DNA of 64,000 nt from Amaranthus tricolor (GCF_026212465.1 NC_080058.1:153501-217500); one strand, 5' to 3'. Numbered from the stretch's first letter, positions 50,334 through 62,257 are shown. The notes: a model not told the origin generated them from the letters alone. Program-made: numbers and translations.

Positions 50334-50585
50334 ATGGCGTTCCAGTGGTGGTCCACGTCGGCGACAGGAAGATGGTTAGGAAACGGGATATCGTACATAA
50401 CGCCGACAACGTGGTCGGCGATATCATACCGTACTTGGTCTTGGGACCCACAAAGCTTGCTCCGATGGTCGTCTGATTTCTCAATTGTCGATGATCTGTT
50501 ATGGTCTGTCGTAACGGCGCTGGAGTCCGTCGTTTTACTTTCTATGCTCGGGTTCTTCTTTCTGTTTTGCGGATGTGAATTTTGA
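50334..50585 (+). CDS. Small Trp-rich predicted membrane protein, 83 aa
   Basis: A single open frame of 83 residues starting MAFQWWSTSATGRWLGNGIS. I do not recognise the family. The first 60 residues are rich in Trp, Ser and Thr (9 Trp in the protein), and residues about 58-80 (VVTALESVVLLSMLGFFFLF) make one strong hydrophobic segment next to a short CGCEF end, so it would be a tail-anchored-type membrane protein. Support for coding: GC content and codon use differ from the AT-rich flanks, the ATG context (CAGATGGCG) is good, and a pyrimidine-rich leader-like stretch (50245-50300) precedes it. No signal peptide is apparent. The GC-richer sequence continues to about 50710 as a probable 3' UTR. 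A non-coding transcript cannot be excluded. Confidence 0.6.
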   Translation: MAFQWWSTSATGRWLGNGISYITPTTWSAISYRTWSWDPQSLLRWSSDFSIVDDLLWSVVTALESVVLLSMLGFFFLFCGCEF

Positions 50586-51422
50586 AATCTCGGGGTTCGA
50601 AAACGCGGCGTTTGGTTTGGGAAGTGTGTTTAACCGGAATTGGAGGGAGTAAAAGGTGTTAAGTGTATGACGACGTTTGGTTGTTGAGCACGTGTTGGAG
50701 TCGCTCGGATTTTTTTGGCTTGTCTGAATTTTCAATTTAGGGGTAACTTCGACATTTCCATTTTATTATGCTTGTTTTGGAATTAGGGATGTTTTTTTTT
50801 CTTCTCCTGTAATTGCGGTGGGATTGTGATGAAGGTTAATGTAAAAATTGCACATTATGAAATGTTTGAAGAGGTAATAATTTTTTTTTTAGTTTCACTT
50901 GTGTGTTGATTTTGCCACTATTAATTAATTAAATTAACTTGTTATTATCGCTAATCTATGAGTTAAAACATAATTATATGCTTACATTATTTTGATCCAA
51001 ATTTTATCAACTTAAATTTTTATAATTTTTTGATTTGCATAATTAAATATACGAGTAAAAAAAACAAATACAGTAAAAAAGTACGGTTTTGATATTTTTT
51101 TTTTCTATTTCATTTACTTTGAATTTGTATTTATTGTAAGTGTATAAGGTAAGTGTTCTTATGTTTGAATGTCAAAAAAAAGTGTTGTTTGAGAAAAGGA
51201 AGTATGCAACAATTTAAATCAATAAATTGTTTTAGGAGACGGTTTTTTCGAGAGGCGTATAAGATATATGGCTAAATAACCTAATTAATACAAATTAAAA
51301 AGAAAATAAAAATGTGAGCTTCTTATTTTAAGTTCGACTCAAAAAAAAAAAAAATGTGAGCTTCTTATTTTAAGTTCGACTCTTTGAGTGACGGTCTTAA
51401 CTTAAACGTGAAGAGTATCATA

Positions 51423-51593
51423 CTTCCTTCTATTCAGCTTATGTATTCTATTTCTTTTTATGGTTAAGTCACCTTAATTGTTCCATTTTTATTTTTGATA
51501 TGAGTTTTTGACTTTTATGCCCTTAGTAGCTTTATTCTATTTTCAATTATATCCTCTATTGCCCTTAGGGTCCCAAAGGTGAATAGGAGGGAG
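51423..51593. mobile_element. Stowaway-like MITE, 171 bp
   Basis: Ends CTTCCTTCTATTCAGCTTA and (reverse complement) CTCCCTCCTATTCACCTTT, flanked by TA (51421-51422 and 51594-51595). The interior matches the degraded copy at 35694-35785. Confidence 0.65.
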
Positions 51594-51978
51594 TATTAGA
51601 ATTGATGCAATCTATGTGTGTTTTCTTGAAGATAGTTAGGTAGTGGACTTTAGAATTCAAACTTTTTTTTTGAAAAATTATTTTTTTTTGGATGTATATA
51701 ATATAGTGGCTGTTTGTTTAGATTAATTTGGGAGAAGGAAATGGAAAATTGTTGGTGTGGCTTGTAATATCTATTTTTGGTGTGTTTAAGGAAGTGTTGG
51801 ATGGAGATATTGAGTTGCAAGAGAAAGAAAGGAAGTCGTGTTTGTATTAAAAGTTAACTCGAATTCTTTTCTGGGGGGCTAGAAATCGATCTTTAATTCT
51901 AAACCTGCTCAATAATTAGATTTACTTTTTCATAAAGTTTATGTGTTGACATTTCTCTTTTATGAGAATTTCTCTTTC

Positions 51979-51981
<3 letters not shown>

Positions 51982-52026
<45 letters not shown>
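51982..52026. repeat. (AT)n microsatellite, about 22 units
   Basis: An uninterrupted AT/TA dinucleotide run of about 45 bp. It lies inside or next to the presumed remnant LTR of the copia fragment. Confidence 0.9.
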
Positions 52027-52029
<3 letters not shown>

Positions 52030-52322
52030 GAAGAACAACCTTTAGGATTTGATCAGGAGGAAAGTGACACTCCACTTTAAGATGTTTGGTTCTATCATGA
52101 AAAATGAGATTCTTGATGTAAATGATTGATTAATTATCATAGTGAAAGGTGACACCTTGTAATTTAGAAATGGCAAGATTAGAAAATAATCTAATGCGTC
52201 ATGTAACTTCAGAGGTTGCAGCAGACATAACTCTGTCGTCAGCTTTATAGTTGAATTTGAAAACTGCACTTTGTTTTTTAGTTTTCTAACTAATATGATA
52301 GTTTGCCTCTTTAATTTTTTCA

Positions 52323-52950
52323 TGGTATTAGAGCCACTGTAAATCAGTCTGCATATTTATTGCGTCTTTGTTTTCCTTTATCTATTGTCTTTTTATTCTT
52401 ACTACCTCTTTATCTGATCATGACAAATGCTTTTACAAACACAAATACTGCTTTAGATCCCAATTATAATCTTTTAGCGTTTAGTTTTGCATCCTATAGA
52501 TGTAGGCTTAAGACAATTATCATAGATCCATTCCATGGTACTAATTATGCAGATCGGAGAAGAGGTTTACTTTTGGCTTCGACAGTCTAGAACAAAGTAG
52601 ATTTTATTGATGGATCTAAAAAAGAACTAAAAATTAGAACAACGTAGTATAAGGCATGGCAAAGGGTCAATACTACTGTTATTAGTTGGATTCTTGCAAT
52701 ATTAGAGAAACATAGCTCTAGAACTTTGCTTTGGGTTGAATTTGCAAGAGAGTTATGGATTGAGATTGGAAATATGTATGGGTAAAGTTCATGTTCACGA
52801 TTCTTTGCTTTACAACAAGTGAATTATTTGACCAAGAGTCTCATATTGTTGCAGAGTTTTTTCTTTTTTTACGCAATAATAATATTTTGCTATTGAATGA
52901 TCATTTCTTTATGACTTGTACCAAGCTAAAATAGTACAAGTGTTATGAAG
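52323..52950 (+). pseudogene. Truncated Ty1/copia retrotransposon: primer-binding site and broken gag
   Basis: TGGTATTAGAGCC at 52323-52335 is the standard initiator-Met tRNA primer-binding site with one change (TGGTATCAGAGCC in many copia elements), directly after a CA that would end the 5' LTR. Downstream, frame 52420-52590 reads MTNAFTNTNTALDPN then PFHGTNYADRRRGLLLASTV, a copia gag N-terminus. After in-frame stops it continues as NKVDFIDGSKKEL, YKAWQRVNTTVISWILAILE and LLWVEFARELWIEIGNMYG to about 52780, then fades by 52950. No protease, integrase or reverse transcriptase is present and no 3' LTR was found. It is a dead fragment. Confidence 0.8.
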
Positions 52951-53691
52951 TAGAGGTAGTACTTGTTTAGATATAATCCTTCTGTTTAAAACAAATATTT
53001 TTTATTTGTACCGATCCATTAATTTTAACAAACATGGACATTTCTTTACAATACGAAGAATATTAAGATTATTTTTCCTTTAATAATAAAAACAAAGTAG
53101 AATAATAGCTCAAATTTATAAAGTCAATAAAACATTTTGGTAACTCTATTTTTTTATTCGGCGTTAAGTAAAAAAATTCCCTAAAAGGAACGGGAAAGGA
53201 TATTCATCCATCTCCTAGGTGATGAAAATTAAACACATATCATAAGATTGAAAAAAAAAAGTATTCAATCACTAGTTAACACATAATTTTCGATTACTCT
53301 ATTTTTGAGTACTTCCCAATTGTAAACCATCACATATAGAAATAATCAAAATGAATAAGCTTCACACATTATAATCCAAGTAATTTGCTAATTTTTAACG
53401 GATACAGCTTCATACAAGGGATATGATTGACAATCTAAGTGAAATTTGCAAAATATTTCATGATTTTATAAATGATTAAGATGCAAGGGTTTTGGGGAAA
53501 TTGTTTGTTAATCTAATTACCCTGATTCAAAGTAAACATTAACTTCAAATATCGAAAACAAATTTTTTAGAATCCTCGTCCCATAAAAATTGTTACATTT
53601 AATTAACTTATTAATGTGAGTTTTTCCTATTAAAATGGAGCAAATTCTTTGAAATATAATTCTCACTTTAACCAGTTAAAACCAATTATTA
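52951..53691. other. Spacer before the MADS-box gene 3' end
   Basis: AT-rich, with no gene, repeat ends or RNA seen. It should include the 3' UTR of the MADS-box gene. Confidence 0.5.
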
Positions 53692-54210
53692 TTACTTTCT
53701 AGAATTGCTAGTATTTGCTAACATTAATAGAGCATGTGATGCTTCAATTTCCCGCACTCGCATCTTTGATTTACTAGAAAGATCTTCTATTTGCTCTTGT
53801 AACTTCAAAAGTTCATCGAGACCAAGTTGTGCTATTGATTGATTTGTGTCGATCTTACATTTCATCGCCACTTGATGGATTTCCGAATTTCTATTTTCAA
53901 TTTCTAATTGAGCATCCAAATTAGCAAATTTTTGAGTAAGTTTGAGACTTCTAACCTTCTGAGTCTTAGAACTTTGAATTTGAATGTGTCGATTTTTGTT
54001 TTGATATTGTTGAAGCACTTTTTCGACGCTTGGTTGCCCAAAAGAGAAAGCTTTTCCACCCGGAGAAAAGACGATGATTGCAATTTCTACACCGCATAAG
54101 GTAGAAATTTCATTTGCTTTCTTAAAAAGACCTGTTCGACGCTTTGAAAATGCTACCAACCTTGTTGAACTATTTTCAATCTTTTTCATCTCAATTTTCC
54201 GGCGCCCCAT
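53692..54210 (-). CDS. Type I (M-alpha) MADS-box transcription factor, AGL62-like
   Basis: A single exon of 172 residues. Residues 1-60 form a MADS domain ([60 protein letters not shown]), which binds CArG-box DNA as a dimer. The change to SFGQPSVE straight after the domain, the absence of introns and the lack of a K domain place it in type I, M-alpha, near AGL62/AGL61/AGL23. The rest, about 70-172, is charged with coiled-coil potential ([20 protein letters not shown]). In Arabidopsis this group acts in the female gametophyte and endosperm; many copies are lineage-specific. The protein is shorter than AGL62 itself as I recall it. The frame is intact with no premature stop, but expression cannot be judged. 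The gene stands alone among repeats. Confidence 0.9.
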   Translation of the reverse strand: MGRRKIEMKKIENSSTRLVAFSKRRTGLFKKANEISTLCGVEIAIIVFSPGGKAFSFGQPSVEKVLQQYQNKNRHIQIQSSKTQKVRSLKLTQKFANLDAQLEIENRNSEIHQVAMKCKIDTNQSIAQLGLDELLKLQEQIEDLSSKSKMRVREIEASHALLMLANTSNSRK

Positions 54211-56074
54211 GGTTTCCCTTAGTTTTCTTTACTTGAAAATGAGTAATTCTATTTTTTTTCTAAAGAAATCGACAAGAATGAAATTCAGGAGAACAAAGAA
54301 TGATTTTAACTTTATATATAATATATTAATATAACAAATCAATTCCACTTTTGCGTATTTTAATTAAATTATGCAAATTGGTTAGACTAATTTATAGTAA
54401 TGATAATACACTTTCTAAATGAAATTATTTATTGTATCTTCTATATTTGGAAGATTTATCATTTTTGATTCGATATTTACTTTATAAATTATTATTTTAA
54501 ATATATTTTTGAAAAAAATGTTTACTTTTTAATGTAACTTATCCATCACTGACAGAGTTGAGTTGATACTCATTAATGTGCATTTTCAGCCAATTATTGT
54601 TTATATATACAAACACAAATCAAATTTATCGTATTCTATCTTCACTTGTGCTTATTAAAAAAAAAAAGTTTTTTATGAGATTTCATATAGGTTATATAGG
54701 GTCGTATAAACTCTAACATAAATTTCAAACAATAAGTAATTTAATGACGAGTATTGAATTGAGTATTGGACCGTAGTATAAAGTTAAGGCTAAGTCTCAC
54801 TATCTAAGGAACGATCAAATTTAAAATATTCTGATCAAAGACTTATTGGGACACCATAATTAGGTCCTAACAAAATGATCGAGATATAAAAACTAAGATT
54901 TCTAGGCAACTCATCTACAAGTTGGAACAATGAGTAGTGTAGTCGAGAGGTGAGATGAATTTATTCACTTTTTGGTTTAGGCGGCTCTTAGTGGATGACC
55001 GAGGTAAAGGATCTTGTGCTTATAGGCTATTGATCATATCTAGGCAATACACGTAACCTCAACTTAACATGTGGCACCTAAGATGCATGACATGTCGGTT
55101 AGAGTGATATTATCCTCGCTTTACATGGCCTTCTAAGGCTCCCTAAGTTCTTGGTCATCCTTATAATAATAATCCAATAGTGTTTTTAACTCTCCCCACG
55201 GACCATTAATATACCAATACATGCTCAAACAACACTAATCACTTGTTAAGCATGCTAAATGCTAATGAATAAACAAAACCATAATCCTACAAAGCAACAA
55301 CTCACACACATTGCAAGTAAAGATTAATTAAGCAAATGAATAAGATTAGGACCAATTAATAATGATTAAGAGCACTAATCAAACAACCAAGGAAATAAAA
55401 CATCAACATGAATATACTTTCATAACCAAACAAGATTTAAAAATACTAAAATGTTTACAATATTATGAGTGGAGAAGTATGAAGATAGTTTTGAGTTTAC
55501 ATAAATAAATTGAAAGATTTTTTTAAACATTAGTTTGAATATAAACTCTTCTTTAAAAAGTTTCAAAGTTTGAGAATCAAATCCAAACTCGTATTATTTT
55601 TCTCATGTAAAATCTTAATTCTAATCTCACCTTATCCTCATTTTCTCTATCCTATCCTATCATAAAAAAATTGTTTAAAATTTTCAACCCAATATAAATG
55701 TTTAAACACAACTTTTTTATTATATGTTAAGTCAAGGCATGCCAGACATATAGTCCACTTTGACACGACCCAAAAATTTGCTAAATTTCTCAACATAAGG
55801 GTGATTTGCCAATATTATAAATTAGTGCTATTTACTTTGATTTCCTCTTAATTCCATGTATTGTTGGTGCCTTGGTATTCCCAAATTTGATTGGTCAAAG
55901 AAAAACGACGTCGTTGCCATTAGGCCAATTACTTATCAATGGGCATTGGGCAATGAGTCGATCCCCATGTCTAATTAGCAAGTAAACCTAACTGAAGCTG
56001 ATATAATTCAACAAAATTGCAGCGGACTTCAAAATCCTTGCTTCAACGGTGAATGTGAAAGTAGAATTGAGAAA
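54211..56074. other. Intergenic region between MADS gene and 107-aa gene
   Basis: AT-rich spacer. The stretch 54880-55160 is less AT-rich, with phrases such as GGCGGCTCTTAGTGGATGAC, and is probably an old element fragment, but I found no termini. Promoters of both divergent genes must lie here. No clear TATA box was seen before 56075. Confidence 0.45.
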
Positions 56075-59000
56075 ATGATATCAATTTGGCGGCAAATCTC
56101 CCGAACTATCTCTTCTCCATCATCAACTCCACTTCCTTCTAGGTTCTTCTCAACATCATCGCCATATGTAGGTAAACGAATTTTCTTGTAGAATTATTCC
56201 GTTTATTTTTCATTTAATTTACTCAAATTTCTTTGTAAATTGTGACAAAATTTCGCTTTGGATTAATTAGAAAAATATCTATGGTTATCTCCTTGCTTTT
56301 CATTTGGAATGTGGGGTTTTAGGGTTTAGGGTTTTAGGTGATTAATTGTCCTAAGACCCCAAACTCTTATGAAGTATTAATAATTAGCTAGATTTTGTTT
56401 TTTTTTTTTAAATACTTGATCATGTATGCTTTTATTTCCCTGATTTTGCTTAAGAGTTAATATTGTTGCAATAACTATAGCAAAATCAGATGTCATTTTT
56501 CTTTCTGTATGTTGTGAGGTTAATTTGTTTTTCCAGTTTTTTAAATTGGGTAATTATTTTGAGGAGTGCTTGATTTATGTGTAAAATTCAGAAAGGATAT
56601 CTTCTATTAGAGTTTGGGTTGGAGTTTATGTTTTTAAATGAGGGATTTATGTTTGGTTTGATATGGCAGTAAAGGTTGGAATTCCGGAATTCTTGAATGG
56701 GATAGGGAAAGGAGTGGAGGGTCATGTGGAAAAGCTTGAGTCTGAATTTGGGGACCTCCAAAAGTTGCTCGTTGTTCGTACGCTGAAACTCAAGAAACTT
56801 GAGATTCCTTGTAAACATGTAAGTCACTCTTGATGATGTCTTAGTTTTTTACTAAGAGATTGATGCACTATTCTATTTATGATTTTGATGAGTGCAGGAG
56901 TCTTATCTGCATTACAACCATCATCTAAAATTTATTTTTCTGTAAATTGTGGTGATTTTTGGTGGTGACTTGGTGCCTTTTTAGCCTGGAACTTTATTCT
57001 GGTATTGGTAATGGAAATTGGGAAGGGGGGAGTTGGATATATGGGTAAGTAGAGTTTTTACATGTTTTGTAAACTAGTAATATCTACCAATAGGAGCTTT
57101 ACAACTCTTATTTGTGTGTTGCAACAAATATCAATTGAACAACATGAAGGAGCAAAAATTCTATCTTGGGGATCTGAATTTGTCATTTTTTGGCTGTAAG
57201 TGTGGTTTTGCATTTGCATTTCTTCTTATGCAGTGACCATAGCAAAGCTTTACCAAGTAACCTCTTGCCTTCTTTTGCCTCAAGTGTGAACTAGAAGAGC
57301 AAAATGTAGGAATTGGTGTGGCTTGAATACTTACATTTGCCACTTATGTAAATGCAAGGAGTTTTGATAAAGCATAATTATAGTCAAATTCACTTTTGAT
57401 ATTTGAATAGTTACCTTGTACAAGATTCTTCTTGCTTCTACTCCACCCTTAGAGAATGTTGAGCTTGAGGCAGTGTAGGTTATTGGGATTAGATCAACTC
57501 CTAACCTTTGATGTTAAGTTATCTCCTAAAATAAGGTTAATTATCAGGGCAAGTCTATATTTATTCCTGTAAGTATTGGCATATTCTCCAAGAATACACC
57601 AGTATACCCTGGTGATTGTTTTCATTTAGAACCTTAATACACGAGAGTTATCATCTACTAATTTTTGTGGCTTTGATATTGTTTTAAACTTTGGTGTCAT
57701 TATCTTGATTTCCCCTATATGAATATAGGGTATTGTTATCTTGATTTGTCCAAAATTACGTTCATGTAAGCGAAAATTTGACTCAAATGTGGTGAGTCTG
57801 GTGACCCAACATGAGCTTAGTAAAATCCGACTATTCTCTGGTCAAATATTACATATTACTCTGAAAATGTTGATTACTAATCATGACCTCTTCATTACAT
57901 TATATTGACACAAAACCAATAGATATCCGACTCAAGTAACTTGAGATCCAAGTTGATCCAGCTTGTAATCGACTTGACATTATGATCATGATCATAATTC
58001 GTACCCAATATTTCCTGCTCATAGAAGCTATGTTTAGGGTTGTAATGAACTTGACATCCAAATTCTAAATGTAAATGACTAATATGAGACAATGTAGACC
58101 AAGAATTGAGATGTCCTTGACTAGAAAAGGGTAAAACCCTTTGAACAAAGTTGACGTGGCTAGACTGAGAAGGATCCATTTTGAAATTTTGTTGGCTTAA
58201 TTTAAACTCTTTAAGAGCGGTGCAAATTGACCCAACCTAAAAGACGACCAAGTATTGACTTATGTTGAAGATGAAGGTTGACAGATCATGTGGTGATTCG
58301 TAACCATACGAGTTCGATGTTTACTAGGTGACCGACCAACAACTAACGAAAAAAGGTTTTGATTCTACGTGCACCTGGCTTGAGGAAAAACCCTATCTGA
58401 GATTTTAAATGTAGATAACATAAATTCTCCTTTATGCCAAAAGTTCTTGACCAGCACAAAATTCAAATGACAAAATAACTTACATTTTCCAAGACACTTT
58501 ATTAACCGACTTTATTACTGACACAAGTTTCTATGTACTTCACCTGAGAATTTCTTTTTTTTCTTTTTTACTTTTAAAGTTATTATTCACTAGAATTATT
58601 TTTATTATACGCTCAATCTTCTCTCCTTTTTACTTTTTCAACCTAATTAATTTAACATTAGTTCAAAACTTATTACTCAAATTGTTTTTTCAATGTTTAA
58701 GTTTCCAGATTATATTACTTTTTCAGTATTGTATTTTTTCAGATTATGTTTTTATAGAGATAGTATGACCAACGAATCACAAACTTGAAAATCAAATCAA
58801 ACATTTCAACCCAGCAAATAGGAAATCAAAAAATAGTGAATCACAAACCCGAATCTGTACAACGAATCAAAGTGAATCGCAATTCGCGAATCATGTGACA
58901 TTGGTTTCATAGGGCATGCAATTACGAGTTATTCATGAGGCTTCATATACTGCATCATCTCTATGCCTTTGGAAACTTACGAAACACACTGACACGTAAA

Positions 59001-60473
59001 ATTATAGCCTTTGAAATGAGGATTTTTGGGACCTCTCTCGAGCCACCAGCTTAGAATTTTTTAAAACTTTCCTATGCTCCCTATGGATCCGTGGAAAGTG
59101 CTTAGAGCCTGAATTAATTGTTGCATAACTAGAGGTAGTGCGACTCTTGGGATTGCATCATCATCTCAAATCCTTGCTAGATACTTAAAATAACATGAGT
59201 TTTCTGAATCCAAAAAAAGCTGTGTTGCAAGTATGCTCACACTCTCTAAGTGTGTGATCCCCAAATTCATTTTATAGGATCATACTGTTACTCAAAATTT
59301 CTCTTCTTCTCACTAGGTCAGTTTCTTATGTGGAGAACACATGTCAGAGAGATCCAAACTTGAATCGCGAGAAGACTGAGGCAGACATGACAATACATGA
59401 TTGAAGAAAGATATTGATGACTTCATGAGTTGTGGAAATTGCACCACTAGGGAATTGGATCACTGAAACCCTTTAAGAAAGTACTGTGGGAAGTGTTAGT
59501 CTTGGAATAAAAGCCCTGAGGATCATTTTTGATGTATAAATTAACTCATGACCGGAGGGGTTTAGAATTGTGGCATAATGATTTAATATTTCACAGTAAA
59601 TTTGAAGAGGTACTTTATATTGGTTTCATGTGTCACACACTACGCTAGGTGTAGTTGATGTTGTAGTGATGCTTTGTACATCTGAATATGGAGTGATAGT
59701 AGATGCAAAATATTTCTAGTTGGGTAGCGTTTCTTATTTGTAAAATAGTTGTTTCAAAGTATGAATCCAAGTTAATACACATTTCAGATTTTTGGAGATC
59801 AAGAGTTTTAGCATTCTACCTACTAATCCTGGGAGGAAAGTCTGTTGTTTGACCTCTTTTGGTATTCCAATTAGGACTTGAATAATGTTTTTTATCCTTT
59901 TCTTTTCCTTGTTTGTTTTGGGTGGAGGGGTGGGGTGTTCCTCTGTTTTTGAATAGGGAGTATATTTAATGATTGCAGCTTAGTTCAAAAGGCTCCATTG
60001 ATATCTTAATAGCTCAAATGGTTTCAGATAGTCTAATTTATAACAGTGACATTCGGGATAGAGATGCTCAAATGGTTTCATAAAACTGGTGATTTCACTT
60101 TCAATAGTCGCTGCTAAACAGATTAACTGTTGGGCATTCTTTCATGCACAGTTTGATTTTACTTTCCTAGTCAATTATACTATTAAGCATTTTTTTCCAC
60201 CCCTGCTCTTAATACCTATCAAGTAACGTATTGTCAATGCCTCATTTTTATGAGGATTTATCATGATCTAACTAATTTCTGATGTCATTGCATTAAGGTC
60301 ATCCCTATATAGGTAACAGCTTTTAATTCTACCTCGACTTCCTGACATGACGCTTATGTACATGAATTTTTGAAATTTTGCTCTCTGTTTGTCAGAGGAA
60401 GCTGATACTGAAATATGCCCACAAATACAGATTAGGACTTTGGAGGCCACGATCTGACATGGTGAAGGTTTAG
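56075..60473 (+). CDS. Small conserved-looking mitochondrial-type basic protein, 107 aa
   Basis: Three exons: 56075-56171, 56670-56818, 60396-60473, all GT-AG and in frame, stop TAG. The start MISIWRQISRTISS and the Ser-rich, Arg-bearing, acid-free stretch up to PLPSRFFSTSSPYV (residues 1-32) are a typical mitochondrial presequence; R-F-F-S-T at 23-27 fits an MPP site trimmed by ICP55. The mature part has KLESEFGDLQKLLVVRTLKL, KKLEIPCKHRKLILKYAHKY and RLGLWRPRSDMVKV, a strongly basic end. I cannot name the family with confidence; a mitochondrial ribosome-associated role would fit a small basic matrix protein but is a guess. Intron 2 is 3,577 bp, over thirty times the coding length of its flanking last exon, and contains repeats. 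The exon 3 frame and splice acceptor (TTTGTCAG) support the join, but the distance leaves some risk. Confidence 0.75.
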
Positions 60474-61017
60474 CTCCTTGTGTAGTCTTTATAAGGCAAT
60501 ACTAGAAATACCAGATTACATGTTTGCCTGTCTAAACCAGCCTGCACCAGGATGTCTATTGGATTGCATTGTTGCAAGTATCATTGACGTTAACTTTATT
60601 GACAGTTCTTTTTTGGCTTTCATCAGGAAATTTGGTTGAGGCTTTGGTTTAAATGAAAGACTAGTTTTGTTCTGTTATTTAGTTCTTCAAATGTAAACTT
60701 TCTAATATTTTGTGTTCTTTTTTGCTTCATTGTCAATTATACTATAAGAATATATCAGTATGTTACTTGATGCATCGTAAAGCAGCAGCTCAGTTATCAT
60801 GCTGTGTTCTTTTTCCTTGATCGTCTTTCTTGTACAAACCTTATCACCTAGCCAAACACTGGATTCACCAAAATTCATCCGAATTTGCTCGATATTCTAT
60901 TTTAGTATTCCTATGAAATCTGCTATATTTGTAGTTTACAGTGATGAACTGGTGATCATTTTGAATTATGATGTGGGCTTTTTCTTATAAATGATGCAAA
61001 ATGAGTATATGGAGTAC
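60474..61017 (+). other. Spacer between the 107-aa gene and the palindromic array
   Basis: Presumed 3' UTR of the 107-aa gene followed by AT-rich spacer. The array begins abruptly after TGGAGTACATC. No other feature was seen. Confidence 0.5.
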
Positions 61018-61571
61018 ATCGTCGTCCGGTCGCACGCGACTGAATGCTAGAAATCACTGCAAACTTTAAACTGTCTTTACTTCTCGCTCGATTGTCAGAA
61101 TGGGGCATATAATATGTCGTTGGAAAGCTCTTGAAGTCTAGTTTTTAATGCCACAACCTTTGCATTGATACGATTTTTCTATAAAAAGATATGCCCAAAA
61201 GATTGAACATGTATCTAATTTCAATACAAATAAACTTTAAACGATCGTCATTTCTTGCTCGATTATTGGAATCGGGCATATAATATATCATTGGAAAGAT
61301 CTTGAAGTCTAGGTTCTAATGACGCAAATATTGCAGTAATGTGATTTTCTTATCAAAAGTGTCGGCCAAAAGAGTGATTATGTATCAAATTTCAACACAA
61401 AACGTGTGATTAGGTTTATTTTCCGATTTGAAAAAATTATATTCTATTTTAAAAATCAATAATTTTTATTTTAATGTAATTATTATTAATAAATTTAGTT
61501 TAGTAATCGTAACGGATGATTTTATGATTAAAAACAGATTTAACGGCATTTTAGTAATTTTATTAAAAAAG

Positions 61572-61599
61572 GGGTGGCGATATAATGAAATCGCCACCC
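61572..61599. repeat. Perfect hairpin at the first inversion centre
   Basis: GGGTGGCGAT and ATCGCCACCC form a perfect 10-bp stem with an 8-nt loop; a third ATCGCCACCC follows 11 nt later (61610-61619 region). The same hairpin recurs at 62771-62798. Confidence 0.85.
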
Positions 61600-62149
61600 T
61601 TTTCATTTTATCGCCACCCTTTATATATTAAATTTCCATGATTGCCCCTGATTACTTTTCAAATCTTCAATCTCTAACATGTCTCTAAAAACTCTCTCCG
61701 AACACTCATTTAACTTTAACAAGCTAAAACTAAAAATCGAATTACAATGGCCGACTAAAACGAGTATCAATATGATTGCGGAATCAATATGATTGTGTCG
61801 AAATTTGATACATGTTCACTCTTTTGGCTACAACTTTAAATAGAAAAATCATATATTTGCAATGTTTGCGGCATTAAAACTAGACTTCAAGATCTTTCCA
61901 ATGATATATTACATGCCCGATTGCGATAACCGAGCTAAAAATGACGATCGTTTAAAGTTTGTTTGTATTGAAATTTGATAGGTGTTCATTCTTTTGAGCA
62001 TATCTTTTTATAGAAAAATCGTATCAATGCAACGTTTGAGGCATTAGAAACTAGACTTTGAGGGCTTTCCAACGACATATTATATGCCCCATTCTGACAA
62101 TCGAGCGAGAAATAACGACAGTTTAAAGTTTGCAGTGATTTCTAGCATT

Positions 62150-62257
62150 CAGTCGCGTGCGACCGGACGACGGAATGGTCGCGCAAAAAGCGCGACTCCA
62201 CCGCGGCTCGGTCGCGCGTTTTGTGCGACCATGCCGTGGTCCAGTCGCACGCGACTG
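62150..62257. repeat. CpG-rich 108-bp dyad centred on CCGCGG
   Basis: Outer arms CAGTCGCGTGCGAC (62150-62163) and GTCGCACGCGACTG (62244-62257) are perfect inverse copies. Inner arms ATGGTCGCGCAAAA (62175-62188) and TTTTGTGCGACCAT (62219-62232) match with one change. CCGCGG (62201-62206) sits exactly at the centre. It could form a cruciform. The repeat copy is at 63350-63457. Confidence 0.85.

Larger units (their letters stand above)
50720..52322. other. Repeat-rich spacer
   Basis: It holds AT-rich spacer, a MITE-like interior at about 50930-51060, a 29-bp duplication (51312-51340 and 51354-51382, separated by an A run), a MITE at 51423-51593, an AT microsatellite at 51982-52026 and, in its last few hundred bases, a likely remnant LTR ending at 52322 next to the copia primer-binding site. 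No gene was seen. Confidence 0.5.
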
